Part shown: positions 43,806-52,533 of the stretch, in pieces | How the letters are laid out: every line of letters begins with the position of its first letter | How positions within the stretch are numbered: the stretch's first letter is position 1 | Assembly (NCBI RefSeq): GCF_008974285.1 | Contig: NZ_BKZV01000005.1 | Location: 186,001 to 250,000, forward strand | Length of the DNA: 64,000 nt | Reading direction: 5' to 3' | From: Thermogemmatispora aurantia | Lineage (GTDB): Bacteria; Chloroflexota; Ktedonobacteria; Ktedonobacterales; Ktedonobacteraceae | The notes under the pieces: model-generated | Seen by the model: only the letters and a program-made list of their open reading frames with translations | Told to the model about the DNA's origin: nothing | Database searches by the model: none | Program-made: the position numbers and the translations under genes

Positions 43806-45662
43806 CTAATGGAAAATGACGCGATCCAACACCATTGCAGCGAAGATCATCGCCAGATAGCAATTAGAATACCAGAACAACGTGCGGGCCCAGCGCCGAG
43901 AGTGTCTCTCCCAAAGCAGGCGCAGAGCCATATAAACCAGGATGCCCCCCAGTATCAGTGCTGCCGCCAGGTAGAGGTAGCTCATCGCCCGCATGGCGAA
44001 GAGCACCAGCGTCACTGCCAGCAGCAGGAGCGAGTAGAGGAAGATCTGCTTACGCGTCTCCTGCTCGCCGAAGAGAACCGGCAGCATAGGCACGTGGGCC
44101 TTCTCGTAGTCTTTCTCGATCAAGAGCGAGAGGGCCCAGAAGTGGGGCGGTGTCCAGTAGAAAATGATAGCGAAGAGCCAGATCGCTGGCAGTGAGATCG
44201 TACCAGTAACCGCTGCCCAGCCGACAAGGACAGGAACAGCACCAGCGGCCCCCCCAATGACGATATTCTGCGCCGTGGTGCGTTTCAGCCACATGGTATA
44301 GACGCCCACATAGAAGAGAATGGCACCACAGGCCAACACTGCGCTTAGCAGGTTCACAAAGAGGGCCAGGATCAAGAAAGAGGCCACGCCCAGCGCGAGA
44401 CCGAAGATCAGGGCCTGGCGTGGCTGCACGCGCCCGGCGGGAAGAGAGCGCCGCGACGTGCGAGACATGATGCTGTCGATATCGCGATCGTAGTAACAGT
44501 TGATGGCATTGGCGCTGCCCGCTGCCAGAGCGCCACCCAGTAAGGTCGCCACTGTCAAGCCCAGTGGAGGCAGGCCCTGGTAGGCGATGGCCATCGCCGC
44601 CGCGGTTGTGCCCAGCAACAGCACCGTCACATGAGGTTTCATCAGGTCGATGTAGCCCGAGATCGTCTGGCGCAGGGGACTGACGCTCTCGCGTGCAGCG
44701 GCCTCAGTGGCCTCCAGCCGCTCCAGCTCGGCGCCCTGGGGAGCAGCGCGCAACTGGCGAGCGGCCAAGACGGCCAGGAGGACCAACAGGCCCCAGACAG
44801 CGCTTGCCACTGCCAGGTGCAGGCCGCGCATAAAGGTAGCGGCATCCTGATTGGAAATGCTACCGAAATGTAGCGAGCCGCTGCCGAGCAGGGGAATGGT
44901 GCCGCCAATCAGGGACTGCAAGACAAAGAGCAAGGCAGCAGCCACAGCCACGCGAGCCTGGCCGGGAGCGACCTGGCGCCGGCGCCAAGCCGTATAGAGG
45001 GTCCAGGCCACCACCAGTCCCACAATGGTCGCGATCAGGCGGTGGAGTGTGTTAATATCTCCCAGCCGCGCCATGCCGGGAAGCGTTTGGCCACACAGGG
45101 GCCAGCTCGTGCAGGCAAAAGTCGCCCCGCTGCCAACCACGTAGGAACCGCTCAGCATCAACCCGTAGACCAGCAAGGCCGTTGTCAGCGCCAGGCGCAG
45201 GAAACGACGGGTCTGTGCCGGGTGCTCCTGGCTGGGAGAGGGCTGGCCGGCCATCACCGCGATCGTAATCACCGTCGCGAAGATCGCCAGAGCTGTCGCC
45301 AGGTGGGCGGTAATAATCTCGGGGGGCAGCTTCCAAAGCACCGTCAGCCCTCCCAGCACAATCTGCACTACCAGCAGCACGGGAGCAATCAAAGCAGGGA
45401 TCAGTACCTGCCGCTCCTTCCGTGCCCAGAGCAGGGCGCAGATGGCCAGGGCTACGATCAAGATGCTCACAATCGAAGCCGTATAGCGGTGCGACTCCTC
45501 AAGCAAAGTACGGATATTGGGAAAGACGAAAGGCCGGCCATAGCAGAGTGGCCAGTCTGGGCAGCTCAGGCCGGCGTCGTTGACACGCACCGTTCCCCCC
45601 AGTGCTACCAGAAAATATGTGAAACCAACCGCGACCCATGCGATACGGCGTATAATCTTCAT
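43806..45662 (-). CDS. ctaA-ctaB: Fused haem A synthase (CtaA) and haem O synthase (CtaB)
   Basis: A 618-residue double enzyme. Residues 1-300 are the COX15/CtaA type haem A synthase (eight helices; conserved segments EESHRYTASIVSI, ITAHLATALAIF, NTLHRLIATIVGL and FMRGLHLAVASAV hold the heme-ligand histidines). Residues about 330-618 are a UbiA-family protohaem IX farnesyltransferase with NCYYDRDIDSIMSRTSRRSLP and a second Asp motif after FYWTPPHFWALSL. The fusion gives haem B to O to A in one chain. Fused forms have been seen in other Chloroflexota. It is divergent from ctaG. Confidence 0.93.
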   Translation of the reverse strand: MKIIRRIAWVAVGFTYFLVALGGTVRVNDAGLSCPDWPLCYGRPFVFPNIRTLLEESHRYTASIVSILIVALAICALLWARKERQVLIPALIAPVLLVVQIVLGGLTVLWKLPPEIITAHLATALAIFATVITIAVMAGQPSPSQEHPAQTRRFLRLALTTALLVYGLMLSGSYVVGSGATFACTSWPLCGQTLPGMARLGDINTLHRLIATIVGLVVAWTLYTAWRRRQVAPGQARVAVAAALLFVLQSLIGGTIPLLGSGSLHFGSISNQDAATFMRGLHLAVASAVWGLLVLLAVLAARQLRAAPQGAELERLEATEAAARESVSPLRQTISGYIDLMKPHVTVLLLGTTAAAMAIAYQGLPPLGLTVATLLGGALAAGSANAINCYYDRDIDSIMSRTSRRSLPAGRVQPRQALIFGLALGVASFLILALFVNLLSAVLACGAILFYVGVYTMWLKRTTAQNIVIGGAAGAVPVLVGWAAVTGTISLPAIWLFAIIFYWTPPHFWALSLLIEKDYEKAHVPMLPVLFGEQETRKQIFLYSLLLLAVTLVLFAMRAMSYLYLAAALILGGILVYMALRLLWERHSRRWARTLFWYSNCYLAMIFAAMVLDRVIFH

Positions 45663-45982
45663 AACAGCTACAGGCTCCTGATCAAGAGTCTCTACAGGTA
45701 AATAATAGCCCGCTCCGTCCAGTCAGCTCAGAACACTATCAGTATTGTCAAACCTGAACCTGATACCGTCCTTACAGGCAGAGAGGCGTACCTTACAGTT
45801 ACCTGAACGCTGTTGTCGCCGCTGCTTTCCCTTGCTATAGTATCTTAAGAGCAGTTTGGCGGCAGGCGAGCCAAGCACTGTTCGGAATTGTCGAACGAAG
45901 GGCAGGGCGGCGGAGTACCGAAGGCAGAGTCGCTACTCTGGTTCCCTTCGAGGCTGCAATCATTGCGCAATGGAGCGGGGCA
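45663..45982. other. Divergent regulatory region between ctaAB and ctaG
   Basis: 320 bp. Several copies of a TTACAGG/ACCTGAA-like word occur (CTCTACAGGTAAA, CCTTACAGGCAG, CCTTACAGTTACCTGAACG, AAACCTGAACCTGA), which could be operator sites. A TTGACA stands on the minus strand at 45747-45752 region without a good -10. Confidence 0.4.
45813..45841 (+). promoter_or_regulatory. Promoter of ctaG
   Basis: TTGTCG (45813-45818), a 17-bp spacer and TATAGT (45836-45841). The ctaG start codon lies about 140 bp downstream. Confidence 0.58.
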
Positions 45983-46954
45983 ATGGACTTCTGGCTGAGA
46001 GCCTGGCATTTCATCCCTTCTGTAGTGGTCGGCTGCGTAGCGATTACTGTCCTCTATCTCTACGCCATTGGGCCGCTGCGCAGACAGTACGATCTGGGGC
46101 CGCCAGTTCAGCGCAGCCGGGTGATCGTCTTTCTGCTGGGAGTACTGATCATCTTTCTGGCCCTGGTCTCGCCACTTGATGAGCTGGGGGATGACTATCT
46201 CTTCAGCGCCCATATGGTGCAGCACTTGCTCATCACCTTGGTAGCTCCGCCGATGATGTTGTGGGGCATACCTGGCTGGCTCCTCACTCCACTACTGCGC
46301 AACCGCCTGCTGTTCAGACTGGCCAGGGTGCTGACCTTACCCGTTGTCACTTTCTTTCTCTTCAACGCAGATATCTTTCTCTGGCACGCGCCACCGCTCT
46401 ACGACGCTACTCTTGAGAACGAAGGTATCCATGTTCTTGAGCATATAACCTTTATTGCCTTCAGTTTTCTCTTCTGGTGGCCGGTCTTGAGTCCACTGGA
46501 GGGCGAGCTGGGACCGCTGCCTTTGCCAGGCCAGGTGCTCTATCTCTTCCTCAGTGGCATGCCGATGGTTTTACTGGGGGCTGGATTGACCTTTGTACCA
46601 CCGCTCTATGCTCCCTACCTGGCGGCGCCGCGTATCTGGGGGATCTCAGCGAGCACAGATCAGCAGCTCGGCGGGCTGATCATGTGGGTGCCGGCCAATA
46701 TCCTGGTGATTGTGCTGATGAGTGTCCTCTTTATTCGCTGGATGCTGGAGCAGGAGCGGCGTCAGGAGGAGCGCGAGCGTTTGGCCTGGCAGCGAGAAGA
46801 GGAAGAGGAGCGGCTGCGAGCGCTTGAGCAGAGTAGTGGTGAGGCTGGTACTGGCCCCCGCAGCGAGGGTGTGAGCGAGAACGAGAGCCAAGGGACGGAT
46901 GTCAGCCTGTCATCTTCTACCAGGCGCGAGCGTCCTGGCGAGCAATCGTCTTGA
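45983..46954 (+). CDS. ctaG: CtaG-type cytochrome c oxidase assembly protein
   Basis: A 323-residue membrane protein of the caa3-type CtaG family with about seven helices (1-250). Conserved elements include SAHMVQHLLITLVAPPMMLWG, FLWHAPPLYDATLENEGIHVLEH and PLYAPYLAAPRIWGISASTDQQLGG, rich in His residues that may handle copper. A charged Glu/Arg-rich tail (about 255-323) is cytoplasmic. It helps build the CuB centre of subunit I. The subunit genes follow on the same strand after 380 bp. Confidence 0.9.
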   Translation: MDFWLRAWHFIPSVVVGCVAITVLYLYAIGPLRRQYDLGPPVQRSRVIVFLLGVLIIFLALVSPLDELGDDYLFSAHMVQHLLITLVAPPMMLWGIPGWLLTPLLRNRLLFRLARVLTLPVVTFFLFNADIFLWHAPPLYDATLENEGIHVLEHITFIAFSFLFWWPVLSPLEGELGPLPLPGQVLYLFLSGMPMVLLGAGLTFVPPLYAPYLAAPRIWGISASTDQQLGGLIMWVPANILVIVLMSVLFIRWMLEQERRQEERERLAWQREEEEERLRALEQSSGEAGTGPRSEGVSENESQGTDVSLSSSTRRERPGEQSS

Positions 46955-47289
46955 CAGCGACCGAAAGCTGACGGGGCGCCGTCTGCCCTGGGGGAGAACT
47001 GCATTCAGGTGGCTGTAAGGTTCCCTTTCGGTCCTGCAAGTTTCCTGTCAGGGAAGGACGCTAGACTGATCTGCCAGACTGGGCCTGCTCTGTCGCCTTA
47101 CTTCCGCTGCGCGCGGGGCGCAGGGGCGAGAGCAAGTCGTCGGGTCGCTGGTGCGCCGGCCAGTGGGCCTGCGGCAGTGCGAGATAAGGCCGGCCTCTGA
47201 CTGGTCAGGCTGGGTCGAAAATGAGGAGGAGGAAAGGTAGGCGAGCGGAGAGGCCCGCGCTCTGGTTGAAGGCTCCCGCGGGGCGGCCC
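46955..47289. other. Intergenic region before ctaC
   Basis: Together with the ctaC leader, 383 bp without a supported gene. A short GACGG-GGCG-CCGTC hairpin after ctaG (about 46971-46986) may weakly terminate its transcript. The ctaC promoter is at the right end. Confidence 0.4.
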
Positions 47290-47295
47290 TATAAT
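47266..47295 (+). promoter_or_regulatory. Promoter of the oxidase operon
   Basis: TTGAAG (47266-47271), an 18-bp spacer and TATAAT (47290-47295), about 43 bp before the ctaC start. Confidence 0.65.
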
Positions 47296-47337
47296 TATCT
47301 AGAGCGCTAATCTGTGTCTAATTGAGGAGTGCGAGCA

Positions 47338-48375
47338 GTGAGGATACCGTTATTTCGAGGGAAAATACGTTGGGGGCTGCTGCCCCTGGCGTTGCTCTTA
47401 TCCTCGCTCCTGTTCGCCGCCTGTGGCGGCAACCCCTCGATCCTCAACCCGGCGGGGCCGGTCGCCCAGGATGAGGCCAATCTCTTCTGGTTTATCCTGG
47501 GTGTGGCCACCTTTGTCTTCGTGGTTGTCGAGGGGCTTCTGATCTGGTCGATCATTCGCTTCCGCGAGCGCCCGGGGATGCCGACGCCGCGTCAGATTCA
47601 TGGGAACACGACGCTGGAGATTGTGTGGACCGTGGCGCCCTCGATCTTCCTCTTCGTGGTGCTGGTCTTTACGATCCGCACGATGTTCCAGGTCGATACC
47701 ATTCCCACAGGTGGGCAGCAGCTAGAGGTCACGGCAGTCGGCCATCAGTGGTGGTGGGAGTTTGACTATCCAACCCAGAAGATCATTACCGCTGATGATT
47801 TGGTGGTGCCGACGGGGACCGTGGTCCATGTCAAGCTCTATTCGAACAATGTGATCCATAGCTTCTGGGTTCCCAATCTGACGGGTAAGACCGACGTCGT
47901 GCCTGGCCACGACAACGAGAAGTGGTTTAGCGTCGATAAGCCCGGAACCTACCACGGCCAGTGCGCCGAGTACTGCGGCCTGCAGCATGCCAACATGGCC
48001 TTTAATGTGATTGCGCTGCCGCCGGACCAGTTTGCAACCTGGGTGAGTGGCCAGCAGCAGGCGGCGGCTAATAATCCGCAGTATGCGCGCGGGCTGGCGC
48101 TCTTCAAGTCGAAGGGGTGCACGGCTTGCCACGGGATCGTAGGGGTCAACCTCAACGATTTCAATACGCAGCCGCAGACGCTGGTCGGCCCCAATCTGAC
48201 ACACTTTGGAAGCCGTGATTTGATCGCCGGCGGCGTGCTCAAGAATACGCCTGAAAATCTGGCGAAGTGGTTGCATGATCCGCAGGCGGTGAAGCCGGGG
48301 AATGATATGCCCAACCTCGGGCTGTCCCAGTCCGAGATTAATGACCTGGTGGCCTATCTAGAAAGCCTGAAGTAA
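47338..48375 (+). CDS. ctaC: Cytochrome c oxidase subunit II with fused cytochrome c
   Basis: 345 residues from GTG 47338 (GAGGAG 8 bp upstream; a GTG at 47329 is too close to it). A lipoprotein-type signal peptide ends at LLFAAC (Cys 29), and two membrane helices follow. The CuA domain has HSFWVPNLTGKTD and the full ligand set in GQCAEYCGLQHANM. The C-terminal cytochrome c domain has the heme site CTACH and a distal Met (GNDMPNLG). This is the caa3 layout, accepting electrons directly from a donor through its own haem c. Confidence 0.95.
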   Translation: MRIPLFRGKIRWGLLPLALLLSSLLFAACGGNPSILNPAGPVAQDEANLFWFILGVATFVFVVVEGLLIWSIIRFRERPGMPTPRQIHGNTTLEIVWTVAPSIFLFVVLVFTIRTMFQVDTIPTGGQQLEVTAVGHQWWWEFDYPTQKIITADDLVVPTGTVVHVKLYSNNVIHSFWVPNLTGKTDVVPGHDNEKWFSVDKPGTYHGQCAEYCGLQHANMAFNVIALPPDQFATWVSGQQQAAANNPQYARGLALFKSKGCTACHGIVGVNLNDFNTQPQTLVGPNLTHFGSRDLIAGGVLKNTPENLAKWLHDPQAVKPGNDMPNLGLSQSEINDLVAYLESLK

Positions 48376-48572
48376 AACAATAGTATAGAGAATGGCTTTT
48401 TCGAAAGGCCATCGGTCTGACGAGCACGTGGGGGGCAGTCAGGCTATCAGCCAGGAGCGAGCTGATCAGCCGCTGGGCGATGGCTCTGTCTGCCACCGCT
48501 GAGCCTGTCAGGGAGAGGGCTGGTCTCCCCGGTTTGCCTGCAGGGGCTGATTGGATATTCGGAGGATTTTCC

Positions 48573-50258
48573 ATGGCAACCAGTACCATTGTTGAGCGTC
48601 CTGCTCTGGTCCGACAAAAGCGCTTTAGCGAGACATATATTGGCCAGTGGCTGACGACGACCGATCATAAGAAGATCGGGATCATGTACATGGTCACGGC
48701 CTTCTTTTTCTTCGTGGTCGGCGGGCTGGAGGCGTTGCTGATCCGTACCCAGCTAGCGCTGCCGGACGGCAAGGTGCTCGATCCCCAGACCTATAACGAG
48801 ATCTTTACTATGCATGGCACCACGATGATCTTCCTCTTCGTGATGCCGATGTTCACGGGTCTCGGTAACTATGTGGTGCCGCTGATGATCGGGGCGCGTG
48901 ATATGGCCTTCCCGCGCCTTAATGCCTTTGGCTACTGGATTGTACTCTTCGGCGGCCTCTTTCTCCAGTCCAGCTTCTTGTTCCATGCGGCACCAGACGG
49001 CGGCTGGTTCGCTTATGCACCTTTGACTGAGTGCGGCGTGCAGGGAGTGAACTGTATCCCGGCGACGCCCTCGATCAATATGGATTTCTGGGCTTTGGGC
49101 GTGCTGCTGCTGGGCATCTCCTCAATTGCGGGCGCGTTGAACTTTGTGGTGACGATCTTCAAGCTGCGCGCGCCTGGCATGACGATTAACCGCATGCCGC
49201 TCTTCGTCTGGATGACGCTGGTAACGTCCTTCCTGCTGCTCTTTGCTCTGCCCAGCTTGACGGCGGCCTCGGGCTTGCTGCTGCTGGATCGCCATCTCGG
49301 CACGCACTTCTATCAGGCGGCCTTCAATGGTGACCCACTGCTGTGGCAGCATCTCTTCTGGTCCTTCGGTCACCCGGAGGTCTATATTCTGATCCTTCCG
49401 GCTTTCGGCATTGTCTCGGAGGTACTGCCCGTCTTCTCGCGCAAGCCGATCTTTGGCTATACCTTCGTGGCCTGGTCGGGTGTGGCCATTGGTTTCCTAA
49501 GCTTTACGGTCTGGGCCCACCATATGTTCGCCGTGGGTCTACCGGTGGTGGCTCAGGCTTTCTTTGCCACGAGCACGACCCTGATCGCTATTCCGACGGC
49601 GGTCAAGATTTTCAACTGGTTGGCGACGCTCTACGGCGGTAAGCTCTCGTTCAAGACGCCGATGCTTTTCGCCCTGGGCTTTGTCGCGATGTTCTTGATC
49701 GGCGGCCTTAACGGGGTGGCGCTGGCGATCGTGCCGTTCGACTATCAGGTGACCGATAGCTACTTTGTGATTGCGCACCTGCACTATGTGCTCTTCGGCG
49801 GGGCGGTCTTCGCTATCTTCGCGGCCATCTTCTACTGGTTCCCGAAGATGACGGGCAAGCTGCTGAATGAGCGCCTGGGCCAGATCCAGTTCTGGCTCAT
49901 GTTGATCGGGGTGAATGTGACCTTCTTCCCGATGCATATTCTGGGTCTGCTCGGGATGCCACGCCGTATCTATACCTACGCTCCCGATCTGGGCTGGAAT
50001 GAGCTGAATCTGCTGGAGACGGTCGGCGCCTTTATTATCGCGGCGGCGATCCTGGTCTTCTTGTTCAACTTCGTGACAAGCCTCCGCCAGGGTCAGCCAG
50101 CGGGCAGCGATCCCTGGGATGCCTTCACGCTGGAGTGGGATACGGCTTCTCCTCCGGAGCCATACAACTTTAAGACGATCCCGGTGGTGCGCAGCCGCCG
50201 CCCGTTCTACGATAAGAAGAATCCGGAGACAGCGGACTGGAAAGTGGCCGTCCATTGA
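48573..50258 (+). CDS. ctaD: Cytochrome c oxidase subunit I (haem-copper, A-type)
   Basis: 561 residues from ATG 48573 (GGAGGAT 6 bp upstream). Twelve helices. Haem a ligands lie in FTMHGTTMIF and IAHLHYVLFGG (the latter also carries the haem a3 His). CuB ligands are in WSFGHPEVYILILP and VWAHHMF, with the cross-linked Tyr after HPEV. The Glu of HPEVYIL-type motifs marks the A family D-channel. The segment IGARDMAFPRLNAF has Arg where many A1 enzymes have Pro. It is the catalytic core that reduces oxygen and pumps protons. Confidence 0.96.
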   Translation: MATSTIVERPALVRQKRFSETYIGQWLTTTDHKKIGIMYMVTAFFFFVVGGLEALLIRTQLALPDGKVLDPQTYNEIFTMHGTTMIFLFVMPMFTGLGNYVVPLMIGARDMAFPRLNAFGYWIVLFGGLFLQSSFLFHAAPDGGWFAYAPLTECGVQGVNCIPATPSINMDFWALGVLLLGISSIAGALNFVVTIFKLRAPGMTINRMPLFVWMTLVTSFLLLFALPSLTAASGLLLLDRHLGTHFYQAAFNGDPLLWQHLFWSFGHPEVYILILPAFGIVSEVLPVFSRKPIFGYTFVAWSGVAIGFLSFTVWAHHMFAVGLPVVAQAFFATSTTLIAIPTAVKIFNWLATLYGGKLSFKTPMLFALGFVAMFLIGGLNGVALAIVPFDYQVTDSYFVIAHLHYVLFGGAVFAIFAAIFYWFPKMTGKLLNERLGQIQFWLMLIGVNVTFFPMHILGLLGMPRRIYTYAPDLGWNELNLLETVGAFIIAAAILVFLFNFVTSLRQGQPAGSDPWDAFTLEWDTASPPEPYNFKTIPVVRSRRPFYDKKNPETADWKVAVH

Positions 50259-50437
50259 GGGCGGGGCGCTGGTGAACGCCTGTGAGCTGCGCCGGGTTCC
50301 GACTGGCGTCCGGACTGACCGGCTGTGCTTCTGGCGGTCCGGCCTGATGGCGGAAGCCGGCGCGCCCCCCGCTGGGGAGGGCTATCTTGCCTGTCTCTGG
50401 ATGAGCCGGCCCGGCGATCGCACGAGAGAGGCATACT

Positions 50438-50818
50438 GTGATTAACGAGGAAGAGCAGAAGGATAGGCCTCCGACTGAGGGTGGGGGCCTGCAAGGTCAG
50501 GAGGAGGAGAAGAGAGAATCAGGCAATCCTGGGAGCACCGGGATGCAACAACAGCTGCAGAGTGAGAGCGGTGAGACGATGCAGGTGGGGGAGGAGAAGC
50601 CGCAACCGGAGACTGCCGAAAAGACCGGTGATCCGCCCCAGGGTCGTCCGTCTCGCGCGAGGGTTCCGCACAGCCCTCATCCCAGTCTCTGGCCCTTCGT
50701 GCTTGCTCTGGCCATTGCGCTGGTCTGTTTGGGGGTGGTAACTCATCCAGCGGTGCTGGTGATCGGCGTTTTGCTGATCGTGGTGGCCGCCGTCGGTTGG
50801 GGCCTGGAGCGCTATTAG
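50438..50818 (+). CDS. ctaF: Cytochrome c oxidase subunit IV-like protein
   Basis: 126 residues from GTG 50438 (GAGAGG upstream). A Glu/Gln/Pro-rich cytoplasmic region (1-75) is followed by two close membrane helices (PSLWPFVLALAIALVCLG and VLVIGVLLIVVAAVGWGLE). The P-S-x-W-P start and GWGLE end are shared with the BON-fused protein encoded at 41966. Its place between subunits I and III agrees with CtaF of actinobacterial-type oxidases. The sequence is short and variable, so the name is positional. Confidence 0.7.
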   Translation: MINEEEQKDRPPTEGGGLQGQEEEKRESGNPGSTGMQQQLQSESGETMQVGEEKPQPETAEKTGDPPQGRPSRARVPHSPHPSLWPFVLALAIALVCLGVVTHPAVLVIGVLLIVVAAVGWGLERY

Positions 50819-51044
50819 GTGAAGAGTCGCGGCGCAGCGTGGCTTCTTCTTTCGGCTGCTTGATGTGCTCTCGCGTAACGCCTGTGCAGGCATGCGCTGG
50901 ACACGCTGTCTATCTACCTATCGCTGGCTGGTATCTGGCGCTGGCGATCTTGCTCGCGTTGGCTGCATGCCGAGAGGTTGTCAGGCAGCAAGATCACCTC
51001 TGTTTAGCTTCTTGGAGAGAGAACAGTCAGGAGAATTTCGGGGT

Positions 51045-51662
51045 ATGAGTGTTGCCTATCGCGAGGGGATACCTGCTCTAGAGCAAGTGCATGATGAAGG
51101 TGGGCGCAGCCTCGGCTGGTGGGGCATGATGTTTTTCATCGCCTCGGAGGCTCTGATTTTCGCTAACCTGATAGCCGCCTATCTCTATCTGGAGATTCGC
51201 CAGGGTGGCCACGGCTGGCGCCTGCCTAGTGAGATCTGGTATCCGCTCATCAATACGATCATTCTACTGGGAAGTAGTGCGCCCATTCACTATATCGCTG
51301 CCAGGGGCATCGAGAAGGGCAGCCAGCGACGCCTGATCTGGGGCTTGTTGGCAACAATAGTAATGGGTGCTATTTTCCTGGGAGGCCAGGTCTATGAGTA
51401 TAGCTCGCTCATCAGCCAGGGCTTCACGCCGCAGAGCCAGCTCTTCGGATCGGCCTTCTTTACGCTGACTGGCTTCCACGGCTTGCACGTGACCGTTGGG
51501 CTGATCTTCTTGCTGATCGTCTTCGTGCGGGCTTTGAACGGTCACTTTACGAAGGAGCGGCATTTCGCTTTCCAGGCCGGCGAGATGTACTGGCACTTCG
51601 TTGATGCGGTCTGGATCTTTGTCTTTAGCATAGTCTACCTGCTCCCACTGTTGCGCGGTTAG
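51045..51662 (+). CDS. ctaE: Cytochrome c oxidase subunit III
   Basis: 205 residues from ATG 51045 (AGGAG 11 bp upstream); the longer frame from 50865 is rejected. Five membrane helices, as in bacterial short subunit III: SLGWWGMMFFIASEALIFAN, then the TGFHGLHVTVGLIFL motif and MYWHFVDAVWIFVFSIVYL at the end. It stabilises subunit I and may hold lipids. It is the last gene of the oxidase operon, with a strong hairpin 125 bp after the stop. Confidence 0.94.
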   Translation: MSVAYREGIPALEQVHDEGGRSLGWWGMMFFIASEALIFANLIAAYLYLEIRQGGHGWRLPSEIWYPLINTIILLGSSAPIHYIAARGIEKGSQRRLIWGLLATIVMGAIFLGGQVYEYSSLISQGFTPQSQLFGSAFFTLTGFHGLHVTVGLIFLLIVFVRALNGHFTKERHFAFQAGEMYWHFVDAVWIFVFSIVYLLPLLRG

Positions 51663-51786
51663 CGGAGAACGGCAGACAAGCTGCGACGATGATGCTCGCG
51701 GCCTGGGCTGGCTTGCTGGCTGGCTCATGGCGGGATCGGGCCAGGCCGACCCGAGCGAGGCGTCGGCAGCGTTGAGCAGGCTGATG

Positions 51787-51840
51787 AGCAAGGGCGTTCT
51801 GGCGACTTGGGAACCCCGCTGAGAACGCCCTTGCTTGCTT
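51787..51840 (+). terminator. Terminator of the oxidase operon
   Basis: AGCAAGGGCGTTCT (51787-51800) pairs perfectly with 51822-51835 across a 21-nt loop, followed by TGCTT. It stands between ctaE and the next rightward gene. Confidence 0.68.
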
Positions 51841-51969
51841 GATGCGTAACCCTTCCGATGATGTGATACAATTAGAGACGTGGGGCGAAAGATGCCCGCC
51901 CACGATCGTCTCCCGATCGTTAGCGACGTACTGATTGGACCGGCGAGCTTTGGAAAGGAATCGCCACTC

Positions 51970-52395
51970 ATGGGAGAGGTTAAGCATAGCGGCAGCTTGT
52001 CTTCGCACAGCATCGACGCGGGTACGCAGTCACCACGGGCGAGAAAGCGCATTATCCGCAATTGCTCGGTCTGTACTCAGCGCATTCCGCTGGAGGCCAT
52101 TGCGGTCACGGAGCCCGAAGGTGCGCCCGAGCCGCGCCAGTCCTGGGTGTTGTGTCGTGATTGCTATCGTGCGCTGCTCGCTGAGATGAGTCGCTCGCCG
52201 GTGCGTTCACCCCTGCGTCTGCGCATTGCGCTGGGTCTGGTCGCCGCTGAGCGTCGCCCGCCTTCTGCTTCGTCAGCTCCTCATATTCGTCGTTTTGTCC
52301 ATGATCATCGCGCCATTATGTTTATTGCATGGACGCTGATCATCGGCATGCTTTTGCATCTTCTATTGATTGTGGGGCTGGCCAGTCTGCACTAG
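51970..52395 (+). CDS. Small protein with Cys4 zinc site and C-terminal membrane helix
   Basis: 141 residues from ATG 51970 (AAGGAA upstream; a GTG at 51880 would add 30 residues and lies just behind a TACAAT at 51867). Two CxxC pairs (NCSVCTQRIP and WVLCRDCYRALL) form a probable treble-clef zinc site. The C-terminus is one membrane helix (IMFIAWTLIIGMLLHLLLIV). Family not recognised. It stands alone between the oxidase operon and the hybrid sensor gene. Confidence 0.62.
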   Translation: MGEVKHSGSLSSHSIDAGTQSPRARKRIIRNCSVCTQRIPLEAIAVTEPEGAPEPRQSWVLCRDCYRALLAEMSRSPVRSPLRLRIALGLVAAERRPPSASSAPHIRRFVHDHRAIMFIAWTLIIGMLLHLLLIVGLASLH

Positions 52396-52533
52396 TCTGC
52401 TCTGCTCGTGCTCTCGCTTCTGGCAGCGACGCTGCCCTTCAAGTGGGCAGGCCGTCTTGAACCTTGACCGCCTTGCTAGAATATTCATGAGTACTCATCG
52501 ATCGTGCCAGCAATGCGGAAAGGTGTTCGTTTC

